The notes under the pieces: model-generated
What the model was told of the DNA's origin: nothing
Seen by the model: only the letters and a program-made list of their open reading frames with translations
The model's database searches: none
Part shown: positions 1-7,386 of the stretch, one piece after another
Numbering within the stretch: position 1 is the stretch's first letter
Layout: each line of letters starts with the position of its first letter
DNA from: Actinoallomurus bryophytorum
GTDB taxonomy: Bacteria; Actinomycetota; Actinomycetes; Streptosporangiales; Streptosporangiaceae
DNA length: 64,000 nucleotides
Direction of reading: 5' to 3'
Assembly: GCF_006716425.1 (NCBI RefSeq)
Contig: NZ_VFOZ01000001.1
Coordinates: forward strand, 4,712,001 to 4,776,000
Program-made: the position numbers and the translations under genes

Positions 1-389
1 GCCTGTGGGTCGTGGTCGGACAGTTCGCTGGACAGGCTGCCGAGCGGGCAGCCCCCGGTGCCGCCGTACTGCCGGGCAGCGTCGACGACGACATCGCGCC
101 ATGCCTTCAGGGCGTCGAGGCTGTCGAGCCGGGCCAGCAAGGGGGCCTGGTTCGCGAGGATCGCCTCGGTTTGGTAGGCGATGACCGCCCGGGTGAGATC
201 GTCCTTGTCGGCGAAGTAGTGGTAGATCTGCGATGAGCTGACTCCGGCGACGTCGCGTAGCGCCGGGGTGCTCGTGCCGGCCGCTCCGTGCCGGTACATC
301 AGATCCGCTGCGGCCGCGATGATCCGGTCGCGGGTCGCGCGGCCCTTCTTGGTGCTCGGCGCGTCCTGCCGCGCTGTCCGCGTTGACAT
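1..389 (-). CDS. TetR-family repressor (3' end beyond window)
   Basis: A minus-strand reading frame opens with ATG at 389 and runs off the left edge of the window, so about 129 residues are visible. The N-terminus has the TetR helix-turn-helix: a region starting RDRIIAAAADLMYRHG is followed by ALRDVAGVSSSQIYHYFADK (about residues 40-65). Downstream lies GGCPLGSLSSEL, typical of the TetR subgroup with a C-terminal effector domain of the LmrA/YxaF type. It faces an NmrA-like oxidoreductase gene with an inverted-repeat region between them, so control of that neighbour is likely. The effector pocket is mostly outside the window and the ligand cannot be guessed. Confidence 0.9.
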   Translation of the reverse strand, partial: MSTRTARQDAPSTKKGRATRDRIIAAAADLMYRHGAAGTSTPALRDVAGVSSSQIYHYFADKDDLTRAVIAYQTEAILANQAPLLARLDSLDALKAWRDVVVDAARQYGGTGGCPLGSLSSELSDHDPQ

Positions 390-417
390 CCGCTCACCCC
401 TGAAACTGGATTTGACG

Positions 418-458
418 ATCCAATCTTAGCCATCCTAGATTGGATAGCCCAATCCAAT
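418..458. promoter_or_regulatory. Three ATCCAAT/ATTGGAT half-sites, probable TetR operator
   Basis: ATCCAATCT at 418-426 is inverted exactly as AGATTGGAT at 437-445. A third half-site, ATCCAAT at 452-458, again inverts the second. The set lies just upstream of the divergent TetR gene start at 389 and before the plus-strand genes. Inverted half-sites in a divergent TetR promoter are the classic operator arrangement. Binding is inferred. Confidence 0.7.
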
Positions 459-474
459 TTGGCGGAGCGTGGCC

Positions 475-627
475 ATGGCTTCCGAACCGACAACCGCGTT
501 GATCACCGGTGGAACCTCGGGCATCGGCCGCGCCGTCGTGCGGCTTTCCAGCCGCCAGGGCGGGCAGGCCCGGCCGATCACCGGCACCGTCCCGGCCGTC
601 GACGCCGGACGCGCCTCCGCACTCTGA
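475..627 (+). pseudogene. Internally deleted SDR oxidoreductase remnant
   Basis: A 50-codon frame begins with the SDR nucleotide-binding start TALITGGTSGIGRAVVRL (glycine motif TGxxxGIG). It passes directly into ITGTVPAVDAGRAS, which resembles the extreme C-terminus of SDRs (TGxxxxVDGG). The whole central fold, including the Ser-Tyr-Lys active site, is missing while the reading frame is kept. The simplest reading is an in-frame deletion of about 200 codons in a classical SDR gene that once followed the TetR operator. The product could not be a working enzyme. Whether it is translated is unknown. Confidence 0.75.
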
Positions 628-660
628 CCTTTTGCGACCCGCCTACGAGGGAGAACATCA

Positions 661-1497
661 ATGATTCTGGTAACCGGCGCGTCCGGAAAGGTGGGCTCCG
701 AAGCCGTCCGGCTGCTCGGCGCGCAGCACCAGTCCACGAGAGCGCTGGTACGCGATGCGTCCCGCGCGCCCCGAGCCGACGTCGAGATCGTCACCGGCGA
801 CTTCGACCGCCCGGACACGCTCGACGCGGCCATGCGCGGCATCGAGACCGTCATCCTGGTCAGCCCGGCCGTGCCCGCCCAGGAGATCGCGGTCATCGCC
901 GGCGCCGTGCGCCAGGGCGTACAGCACATCGTCAAGATCACGAGCAAGGCGTCGGCCGATTCCCCGGTCGAGCGCCGTCGCGGTCAGGCGCGGATCGAGG
1001 CTTATCTGCTGACCGCCGGACTTTCCTACACGCTGCTGCGGGCGAACGCCTACATGCAGAACCTCCTCACCCTGGCTCCGATGATCAAACAGTCAGGCGG
1101 GTTCCTGATGTCCGCCGGCGACGGCCAGGTCGGCATGGTCGATGCCCGTGACGTCGCCGCGACCGCCGTGAAGGTGGCCGCCTCGCCGGGGACACACGCC
1201 GGCCGGACGTACTGGCTGACCGGGCCGGACCTGATCACCTACAACGACGTCGCCAAGGAGTTGTCCGAGGCGCTCGGACACACGGTCGATTACCGCCGGA
1301 CCACTCCCGCCGAGCACCGGGTGGCGATGGTCCAGGCGGGCGTGCCCGAGACGGTCGCGACCTCCAACGCCCAGGCCTTCGGGCTGGTCGCCGAGGGTGA
1401 CGCGGCATGGCTGTCGGACGAGGTCGCATCGGTCACCGGCGCGGCGCCGCGCCCGCTGCGCACCTTCATCGCCGACCACATCGCGGCATTCACCTGA
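661..1497 (+). CDS. NmrA-like NAD(P)-binding oxidoreductase (atypical SDR)
   Basis: This 278-residue protein starts MILVTGASGKVGSEAVRLLG, the glycine-rich Rossmann motif of atypical SDRs (TGAxGxVG, residues 5-12). The rest, with FDRPDTLDAAMRGIETVILVSP and RANAYMQN, follows the NmrA/QorB-like layout, where many members reduce quinones or act as redox-sensing NADP-binding proteins. A GAGGGAGA ribosome site lies just before the ATG. No classical YxxxK pair is expected in this subgroup. It follows the SDR remnant and the TetR operator region, so repression by the TetR protein encoded at 1-389 is likely. The substrate is unknown. Confidence 0.85.
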   Translation: MILVTGASGKVGSEAVRLLGAQHQSTRALVRDASRAPRADVEIVTGDFDRPDTLDAAMRGIETVILVSPAVPAQEIAVIAGAVRQGVQHIVKITSKASADSPVERRRGQARIEAYLLTAGLSYTLLRANAYMQNLLTLAPMIKQSGGFLMSAGDGQVGMVDARDVAATAVKVAASPGTHAGRTYWLTGPDLITYNDVAKELSEALGHTVDYRRTTPAEHRVAMVQAGVPETVATSNAQAFGLVAEGDAAWLSDEVASVTGAAPRPLRTFIADHIAAFT

Positions 1498-1554
1498 ACG
1501 TCGACACCAGCACGTCGATATCGGCCGTCTTCGAACCCGGGCTCATGCGAGGAC

Positions 1555-2130
1555 CTAGCCGGGCTGGGTGGCCGGCTCCGGCATGAGCAGTCGCACACTC
1601 CTGATCAGTAGCGCGGCGAAGGCGAGCTGGAACGCGAGCTGCCCCTGGATGAGGAATCCATGCTCGGGCAGCACGAAGATCGCGGAGAAGACGCCGCTCG
1701 CGAACTGCGCCAGGAGGAGGCACGTGGCCCACGAGTCGCCGCCGGTCCAGCCCAGCAACCGCGCGCCGAGCGCGAGCTGGAGGACGAAGACCGCGGCGCC
1801 GAGCAGCGTGTGCACCCAGTCGAACATCAGGTTCACGCTGTACGGCGTCAGGACGACGCCCGCCGACATCGCGGCGAGACCGCTCGCCATCCCGCGTATG
1901 TAGGGCGGCGCGGGCCAGGCCGGTGCCGCCCAGCAGAGGGCACGCCAGGTGAACAGGCCGGAGCCGATCAGGGCGATGGCGTACGGTACGACCGTCCGCC
2001 GGAAGGTGCCGTAGTAGCTGATGCCGTCGTTGGCGATCAGGCCGTGCGGTTTGAGCACGACGCACATCAGCAGCCCGCCGAACAGACAGGCCTGGGCCAG
2101 CATGAGGTTGCTGATCACCTTGCGACTCAT
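1555..2130 (-). CDS. Four- to six-helix integral membrane protein of unknown function
   Basis: The frame encodes 191 residues from the ATG at 2130, chosen because a GAGAGGA ribosome site precedes it; the reading frame stays open upstream to 2202 without a better site. The sequence is dominated by hydrophobic stretches, including LMLAQACLFGGLLMCVVL near the start, and VVPYAIALIGSGLFTW, HTLLGAAVFVLQLALGARLL and LAFQLAFAALLI further on. I do not recognise the family. It lies tail to tail with the NmrA-like gene and is followed on its own strand by nothing obviously coupled. Confidence 0.75.
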   Translation of the reverse strand: MSRKVISNLMLAQACLFGGLLMCVVLKPHGLIANDGISYYGTFRRTVVPYAIALIGSGLFTWRALCWAAPAWPAPPYIRGMASGLAAMSAGVVLTPYSVNLMFDWVHTLLGAAVFVLQLALGARLLGWTGGDSWATCLLLAQFASGVFSAIFVLPEHGFLIQGQLAFQLAFAALLIRSVRLLMPEPATQPG

Positions 2131-2363
2131 GGACGAGCGATCCTCTCCCGGGGGACTTCGCGCCGCGGACTCCGGTCGACCCGGTGGACCACCGCAGAGC
2201 ACGAGGGTAACCGACGAGGACCGCCGCTACCGCCTCTGACCTGCGCTCCTATGGTCTGCGGCGCGCTCGCGGCCGGCATCGAGATCGCCAGGAACCGCCG
2301 CCCCGGCCCGGCGGTCCGGCGTCGAGCCGGGGCTCTTCAGCTCCGCCTGTCAATGACGGGGGC

Positions 2364-3308
2364 TCAGTCCCGCAGGGAGGCGATCAGCAGGTTGGGGTCG
2401 CCGCCGCCGAAGTACGCGCCGTCGGTGACGTAGACGTCCTTGCCGCGCACCGCCACGGCCGTGGGGTTGTCCAGACCGTCCGCCGAGGTCAGAACGTCTT
2501 CGGCCCGGCCGCTTCGATCGATCATCACGACCTTGTTCTCCTGGTTGACGGCCGCGAGCACGGTACGGCCGCCGCCGGTGAAGGCGAAGTCGTCGACCGG
2601 CCCGAGGTCTTTCGCGACCACGCTCGGGGCGCCGGAGGTTCCGGTCCGTCCGATCGGGATGCGGATCAGGGTCCCGGCGCCGATGTTCGACACCCATACC
2701 GCTCCGCCGTGCACCTTGACGCCGTTGGCGCCGAACCCTCCGGCGGGCGTCAGGACGTCGCCGGTGGCCCACTCCGCGGGAGCGCCACCGCCGGCGGGCA
2801 TACTCCAGATCACCGGGTGGGCGGAGTCGGCGACGTACAGCCTCCCCGTCCGCCAGTCGGCGGCCATGCCGTTGAGGAAGCCGTCGGCCGGCAGCGCGGC
2901 GATCCGTACGGGGGCCGTACCAGGCCGGACGCGGTAGACGCCGGTGCCGCCCGCAGTGCCCGTGGACACCGTGACGTAGAGCGCGCCGTCCGGGGCACGG
3001 ACGATGCCGCCGAGAAAGATCTTGTGGTGGTCGCCCGGGACGTCGCCGTCGCCGGGGACGGGGATCCGTCCGACGATCCGGACCCGGCCGGTCAGGTCGA
3101 CCCGTGCGATCTCGCCGGTGTAGGCGAACGTGAGGTCGGCGGACCCGTCCGGCTCCAGGGCGATGTTCTCCGGCTGCTGACCCGTGGCCTGGTCCAGGTG
3201 GACCAGGACCCGCGGGTCGCCGACCGGAGGCGCCGAGGCGAGCGCGGGCGTGCCGGCGAGGATCGCGGCCAGGGCGGCCGCGATCGCGGCGTTGCTGAGA
3301 AAGGACAT
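2364..3308 (-). CDS. Secreted ScyD/SMP-30-like beta-propeller protein
   Basis: The protein has 314 residues. It begins with a signal peptide (MSFLSNAAIAAALAAILAG, then TPALASA), so it is exported. The mature part is made of propeller-type blades: VRAPDGALYVTVS, GMAADWRTGRLYVADS, GANGVKVHGGAVWVSNIG, DDFAFTGGGRTVLAAV and VAVRGKDVYVTDGAYFGG. This pattern is that of the ScyD/ScyE and SMP-30/gluconolactonase-like exported proteins common in actinomycetes, whose ligands are mostly unknown. The start at 3308 is preceded by GGAGATTT at a normal distance; longer in-frame starts would destroy the signal peptide. No catalytic claim is made. Confidence 0.85.
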   Translation of the reverse strand: MSFLSNAAIAAALAAILAGTPALASAPPVGDPRVLVHLDQATGQQPENIALEPDGSADLTFAYTGEIARVDLTGRVRIVGRIPVPGDGDVPGDHHKIFLGGIVRAPDGALYVTVSTGTAGGTGVYRVRPGTAPVRIAALPADGFLNGMAADWRTGRLYVADSAHPVIWSMPAGGGAPAEWATGDVLTPAGGFGANGVKVHGGAVWVSNIGAGTLIRIPIGRTGTSGAPSVVAKDLGPVDDFAFTGGGRTVLAAVNQENKVVMIDRSGRAEDVLTSADGLDNPTAVAVRGKDVYVTDGAYFGGGDPNLLIASLRD

Positions 3309-3439
3309 GGTGAAATCTCCGATTGACCGTGGTGAGGTAAGCGGTGACCAGTCTTGGCGACGGCACAGAGGGAGCACAAAGACCGGTTGAGTCCCGCGCG
3401 CATACCTCTCGGGTATCGCCTCAATTCTCGAAGTGGGTG

Positions 3440-3469
3440 TTGAACGGCGCCGGGCATATTTGCTAACGT
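3440..3469 (+). promoter_or_regulatory. Probable sigma-70-type promoter of the S1-domain gene
   Basis: TTGAAC at 3440-3445 and TAACGT at 3464-3469 are separated by 18 bases, in an AT-richer patch within GC-rich DNA. They lie about 140 bases before the S1-domain start, leaving a long leader. This is a motif match only. Confidence 0.4.
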
Positions 3470-3606
3470 AAAGAACGTGATTGCCGGATCGGCCATGGGC
3501 CACGAGCGAGAGAGTTCTCCGGCAATGCCTTGATCGCCGGGCGGGCCCGCGGCCCGCCGGATCTCCGCGCTTCGCGAAACGACGTGTGCGGAGAGGAGGT
3601 GATCAC

Positions 3607-3861
3607 ATGAGTCAGCCGCATACCCCGGTTTCGCTGGAGACCTGGCAGGACTTCCTGGCCGCCCACGCCGTCGGCGGGGTCGTCGACGGGCACGTGAGCA
3701 GCGTCGTTCCCTTCGGTGCGTTCGTCGAGGTGGGAGACGGCATCCACGGTCTGCTGCACCGGGACACCTGGTCCGCCCCGCCGGAGGTCGGCGCCGGCAT
3801 TCGGGTCAGAATCCTCGCCGTCGACCTCGAAGGCCGCCGGATGAGCCTTTCTGAGGCCTGA
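3607..3861 (+). CDS. Single S1-domain RNA-binding mini-protein
   Basis: The product is 84 residues, almost all one S1/OB fold. GGVVDGHVSSVVPFGAFVEV, DGIHGLLHRD and GIRVRILAVDLEGRRMSLS carry the hallmark S1 positions (G-x-V, FGAFV, G-L-x-H, RRxxLS). Such domains bind single-stranded RNA and are usually part of ribosomal protein S1, PNPase or similar proteins; here the domain stands alone. The ATG at 3607 is preceded by a very strong GAGAGGAGGTGATCAC, which nearly matches the whole anti-Shine-Dalgarno sequence. A strong hairpin terminator follows. Stand-alone S1 mini-proteins in actinomycetes are uncharacterised. A role in RNA handling or translation is inferred. Confidence 0.85.
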   Translation: MSQPHTPVSLETWQDFLAAHAVGGVVDGHVSSVVPFGAFVEVGDGIHGLLHRDTWSAPPEVGAGIRVRILAVDLEGRRMSLSEA

Positions 3862-3871
3862 CAAAGGGCAC

Positions 3872-3905
3872 GCATGGCGGCCGGGTCCGAGACCGGCCGC
3901 CATGC
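3872..3905. terminator. Hairpin terminator after the S1-domain gene
   Basis: A perfect 13-bp stem (3872-3884 with 3893-3905, GCATGGCGGCCGG and its complement) encloses an 8-base loop. It begins 10 bases after the stop codon and is followed by a short T-rich patch near 3914. Confidence 0.75.
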
Positions 3906-3938
3906 AATGCTGCCATTTTCAAGAATGGCTGTCTCAGG

Positions 3939-4175
3939 ACCCCGAAAGGCGGTCGCGAGGCGGGTGAGGGCCGCCCGTATGCCATTGCCGTAATCGTCGT
4001 CCCCGAGCGCGCCGGCCCGGTGTCCGGCCTCGGCGAGATGGTGCCGCGCCCTGTCCGGCTCGCCGAACCGCCGGTAGTCCTCGGCCAGGTTGAGATGCAG
4101 CGAGGGGTAGAAGCCGCGTACCCGACCCGCTCCATCACCTCGTCCTGAGGGCTCATCGACGATCGCCTTCCGCAT
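3939..4175 (-). pseudogene. C-terminal remnant of a TPR-type protein
   Basis: Reading leftwards from 4175, the peptide GFYPSLHLNLAEDYRRFGEP, then DRARHHLAEAGHRAGALGDD and YGNGIRAALTRLA, matches the conserved C-terminal end of a family of about 160-residue actinomycete TPR-like proteins (remembered pattern YPSLHLNLxEDxRxxGxxxxAxxHL...DDxYGxxIR). No N-terminal TPR units lie upstream, where the region runs into the LysR promoter. The frame continues past the usual end through the terminator into DNA antisense to the S1 gene. Loss of the front half and of the natural stop suggests decay. The family match is from memory. Confidence 0.55.
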
Positions 4176-4247
4176 CTCGCCACGCCTTTGCCGAGCCTAG
4201 GCATGGGCACCGACACGCCTGGTGGGCAAGGGGCATACCGTGTTGGC

Positions 4248-5150
4248 GTGGTGGTCGATTTGCGTCTTATGAGGTATGTCGTCGCGGTTGCGGATGAGGG
4301 CGGGTTCCAGCGGGCGGCCGAGCGCCTGCACATGGCTCAGCCGCCGCTGAGCCGGCAGATCCGCGACCTCGAACGCGAGCTGGGCGTCCGGTTGTTCGAG
4401 CGGCGGCCGACCCGGCTGACCGAGCCCGGCCGGGTGTTCGTCGAGTCGGCGCGACGGGTCCTGGCCGCCGCCACCGGTCTGGTCGAGGACACCCGGCGTG
4501 CCGGCCGCGGGGAGACCGGCCTGGTGCGCGTGGGCTACATCCCCAGCGCGGCGCACGAGACACTGCCGCACCTGCTCGCGGTGATGGCGGACGAACGCCC
4601 CGGGGTCCAGGTCGACGTACGCGAGGCATGGTCGGCGGAGCTGGACCACGCACTGCGCGAGGAGCGCGTCGACGTCGTCCTCGCCCGCGGCATCCCGGAC
4701 CGTGACATGTACGCGCGGGAGACGCTGCGAAGCGAGCCGCTCGCCGTGGTCCTCGGCGAGCGGCATCCGCTGGCGTCGCGCGAGGCGGTCCATCTGCGGG
4801 ACCTGCGGGGACAGGCGTTCTGTTTCTTCCCTCGCCACGTCGCGCCGGACTCCTACGACGCGGTGCTCGCGGCGCTCACGCACACCGGTGAGCGGTTCGA
4901 CGCCTGGGAGAGCCCGATACCGCAGGCCCGCCACGACCGGCTACGTACGGGGGAGGGCTTCACCGTCGTGCCGCGCTCGCTCCGCGACGACCCGCCCACC
5001 GGGACGGTGAGCCTCGACATCCTCGACGACCTGCCCTCGGTGGACCTCGAGCTCGTCTGGCGCCAGGACTCGCTCTCCCCATCCGCGGGCGCCCTGATCG
5101 AGGTGGCGCGGCGCCTCGCGGTCGGCGACTCCTGGACGCCGGCTCACTGA
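4248..5150 (+). CDS. LysR-family transcriptional regulator
   Basis: The protein is about 300 residues, the normal LysR length. The N-terminal winged helix reads LRLMRYVVAVADEGGFQRAA, then ERLHMAQPPLSRQIRDLERE and LGVRLFERRPTRLTEPG. The remainder is the two-lobed effector domain. GTG at 4248 (or 4251) is chosen because the LysR fold starts there; no ribosome site is visible, so a leaderless transcript is possible. The gene ends 7 bases inside the convergent SDR gene, so the two share their 3' ends. Its targets are not evident. The effector domain resembles the BenM/CatM-like class, but this is weak. Confidence 0.9.
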   Translation: MVVDLRLMRYVVAVADEGGFQRAAERLHMAQPPLSRQIRDLERELGVRLFERRPTRLTEPGRVFVESARRVLAAATGLVEDTRRAGRGETGLVRVGYIPSAAHETLPHLLAVMADERPGVQVDVREAWSAELDHALREERVDVVLARGIPDRDMYARETLRSEPLAVVLGERHPLASREAVHLRDLRGQAFCFFPRHVAPDSYDAVLAALTHTGERFDAWESPIPQARHDRLRTGEGFTVVPRSLRDDPPTGTVSLDILDDLPSVDLELVWRQDSLSPSAGALIEVARRLAVGDSWTPAH

Positions 5151-5977
5151 GTCACGTCGGCGTGGCCGACGAGCTTCAGGCTGCGGTTCCACAGCTCGGT
5201 ACGTGCCGCGGCGTCGTACGCCTGCGCGCCGGCCTCGGCCTCGCGGGTCCGGTCGAAGAACCTGCCCGTGGTGGCCGCCAGGCTCTCGTCGCTGACGAGC
5301 CGGTCGGTGGCCGCGACGCCGTCCTCGAGGGTGTCGATGCTGCGGCCGCGCTCCGCCAGGACCATCTTGGTCGGCATGTACGTCGAGGGATGCAGGCTGT
5401 TGACCGTGACCTCGGCGGCCGGGATCCGCGCGGCCAGCTCGAAACCCGACATGATCTGGGCGAGCTTGCTCTGGCCGTACGCGCGGCCGCCGCTGTAGCC
5501 CTTCTCGATCATGAGGTCGTCGAAGTCGATCGGGTACTGGCCGAGGGAGGCGACGTTGACGATCCGCGCCGGCGCCGACCGGCGCAGCAGCGGGAGGAGT
5601 TCGAGCGTGAGGAGGAACCCCGCCAGGTAGTTCACGGCGAAGCGCAGCTCGTACCCGTCGCGGCTCGTGCCGCGCTCGCGCCCCTCGGGCAGGCCACCGC
5701 CGATGCCCGCGTTGCTCACGAGCACGTCCAGCCGGTCGGTCGCGCCGCGTACCTCATCGGCCAATCGGCGCACCTGGTCGAGTTCGGCCAGGTCCGCGCG
5801 CAGCGTGATCGGCCGCCGTACGCCCCGGATGCCGTCGGCGACGGCGTCGAGCCGGCCCTGGTCCCGGCCGTGCAGGATGAGAGTGGCACCTGGATCGGTC
5901 GAGGCCAGGTGGCCGGCGAGGGCGCGGCCGAGGCCGTCCGTCGCTCCGGTGATGAGGATCGTTCGCTGGTCGGTCAT
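5144..5977 (-). CDS. SDR-family oxidoreductase (retinol-dehydrogenase-like)
   Basis: This is a 277-residue short-chain dehydrogenase. TILITGATDGLGRALAGHLA supplies the TGxxxGxG cofactor motif (about residues 10-17), LDVLVSNAGIGGG the structural NAG, IVNVASLGQYPIDFDD the catalytic Ser region, and AYGQSKLAQ the Tyr-xxx-Lys pair. The insertion after the Ser and the overall length are like the retinol dehydrogenase/WWOX-type subgroup. The start overlaps the stop of the upstream TetR gene by 4 bases (5974-5977), so both are made from one transcript and the regulator probably responds to a substrate or product of this enzyme. The substrate is unknown. Confidence 0.9.
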   Translation of the reverse strand: MTDQRTILITGATDGLGRALAGHLASTDPGATLILHGRDQGRLDAVADGIRGVRRPITLRADLAELDQVRRLADEVRGATDRLDVLVSNAGIGGGLPEGRERGTSRDGYELRFAVNYLAGFLLTLELLPLLRRSAPARIVNVASLGQYPIDFDDLMIEKGYSGGRAYGQSKLAQIMSGFELAARIPAAEVTVNSLHPSTYMPTKMVLAERGRSIDTLEDGVAATDRLVSDESLAATTGRFFDRTREAEAGAQAYDAAARTELWNRSLKLVGHADVTQ

Positions 5978-6558
5978 CTGTCTCTCCTGGTCAGCAGGGC
6001 GATCAGTTCCTCGATGAGCTGCTGGTCGACGTCCCTGCGGGTGGCGAGTATCCGGTACCAGAGGGTGCCGAACACGATGTCGATGGCGGTCTCGGGCGGC
6101 GGGCTCGCGGGGAGGTCACCGCGGACGCGTGCCTGGTCGAGGACCGTCCCCAGGGCGTCCCGGCGGTGCCTGAGGAACATCTCGCGGAACCGCTCGCCGA
6201 ACTCCGAGTCGATCTGCGCCTCGGCCATCAGCGCGCGGAGCAGGTCGACCACCTGCGGCCGGCTGCCGAGCGCGAAGGTGGAGCCGAGGAACGCGCGCAG
6301 ATCGGCTTCGTACGTCCCCTCGTCCGGCACCGGGATGTGCAGCTCCGCCTTGGCGACCAGCGCGTCCAGGAGCACGTCGGCCTTTGACGGCCACCAGCGG
6401 TAGATCGTCTGCTTCCCCGCGCCGGAGCGGGCCGCGATCCCCTCGATCGTGAGTCCGGCGTAACCGACCTCGAGGGTGAGCTCCACCGCCGCCGCGATGA
6501 TGGCGAGCCGGCTCTCCTCGCTGCGCTTGCGACCTGGGCGTCCCGGTTGATCGTTCAC
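5974..6558 (-). CDS. TetR-family repressor of the SDR pair
   Basis: The 194-residue protein has a TetR HTH at about residues 15-60: LAIIAAAVELTLEVGYAGLT, IEGIAARSGAGKQTIYRWWP, SKADVLLDAL. The C-terminal half (FLGSTFALGSRPQVVDLLRA and so on) resembles the TetR_C_11-type ligand domain. It is co-transcribed with the SDR at 5144-5977 and divergent from another SDR at 6616, so it probably controls both. The 57-base divergent gap contains the near-repeat GAGACGAGACG and a TAACGGTTCG element but no perfect palindrome that I can defend. Confidence 0.9.
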   Translation of the reverse strand: MNDQPGRPGRKRSEESRLAIIAAAVELTLEVGYAGLTIEGIAARSGAGKQTIYRWWPSKADVLLDALVAKAELHIPVPDEGTYEADLRAFLGSTFALGSRPQVVDLLRALMAEAQIDSEFGERFREMFLRHRRDALGTVLDQARVRGDLPASPPPETAIDIVFGTLWYRILATRRDVDQQLIEELIALLTRRDR

Positions 6559-6615
6559 GGAGCCATGCTAGCTTGATTCGAGACGAGACGTAACGGTTCG
6601 AAATTGGGAGCGATC

Positions 6616-7335
6616 ATGAGTGTCAGCACCGCGCTGGTCGTCGGAGGAACCTCCGGCATCGGGCTCGCCACCGCACGCCGCCTCCGCGAGGCGGGAGCGG
6701 CCGTCCACGTCGCCGCACGCGGCGAGAAAGGGCTCGCCGATCTCGCGGCCACCGATCCCACGATCACCGGCCACCGCGCCGACGGCGGGGACCGCTCCGC
6801 GATCGGGGCGGTCGCCGCGGAGATCGGGGCGGTCGACTGGCTCGTCGTCGCGTTGAGCGGGAGGGAGGGGCCGGGCCCCATCGCGGATCTGGATCTCGGC
6901 ATGCTGCGCCGGGCCTTCGACGCCAAGTTCTGGGGTCACCTCACCACCGTCCAGGCGGTGCTGCCCTACCTTGCGCCCACGGGCTCGATCACGCTGCTCA
7001 GTGCCATCACGGCCCGTACCGGCATGCCCGGCACCGCCGGTGTCGCCGCGATCAACGGTGCCGTCGAGGCCCTCGTACGCCCGCTCGCCGCCGAGCTCGC
7101 GCCCGTACGGGTCAACGGGGTCTCGCCGGGCTTCGTCGACACGCCCTGGTGGAGCGCTCTGCCCGAGGACGCGCGGCGGGAGTACTTCGCCCAGGCCGCC
7201 CAGGCGCTCCCGGTACGGCGCATCGCGACCGCGGAGGACGTGGCGGAGGCGGTGGTCCTGGCGGCCACGAACCCCAACCTCACCGGCACGGTGATCGAAA
7301 CGGACGGCGGCGCCCGCCTCGTGTCGATGGCGTGA
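6616..7335 (+). CDS. SDR-fold protein lacking the YxxxK active site
   Basis: The protein has about 239 residues from the ATG at 6616, which has GGGAG five bases upstream. The Rossmann start ALVVGGTSGIGLATARRL and the end TGTVIETDGGARLVSM are normal for SDRs. VNGVSPGFVDTPWW is the conserved post-active-site segment. However, where YxxxK should stand the protein has GVAAINGAVEAL, so both the catalytic Tyr and Lys are absent; SAITAR occupies the Ser strand. A known SDR subgroup (I recall it as PRK07041) shows the same change, so this is probably a real lineage rather than recent decay. It may bind cofactor without classical dehydrogenase chemistry. It is divergent from the TetR/SDR operon. Confidence 0.85.
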   Translation: MSVSTALVVGGTSGIGLATARRLREAGAAVHVAARGEKGLADLAATDPTITGHRADGGDRSAIGAVAAEIGAVDWLVVALSGREGPGPIADLDLGMLRRAFDAKFWGHLTTVQAVLPYLAPTGSITLLSAITARTGMPGTAGVAAINGAVEALVRPLAAELAPVRVNGVSPGFVDTPWWSALPEDARREYFAQAAQALPVRRIATAEDVAEAVVLAATNPNLTGTVIETDGGARLVSMA

Positions 7336-7346
7336 GCGCCCCGGCG

Positions 7347-7378
7347 GGACGGTGAGGGGTCCAGGCCCCTCACCGTCC
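7347..7378. terminator. Bidirectional hairpin terminator
   Basis: A perfect 13-bp inverted repeat (GGACGGTGAGGGG at 7347-7359, complement at 7366-7378) with a 6-base loop lies between two convergent genes, 11 bases after one stop and 8 bases before the other. It can serve both strands. Confidence 0.8.
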
Positions 7379-7386
7379 TCGGTGGG

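Noticed and set aside
3612-4175. 187-residue minus-strand protein over the S1 gene
   Set aside because: Only the first 79 residues look like a protein (TPR remnant). The rest is antisense to the S1 gene and crosses a strong terminator hairpin.
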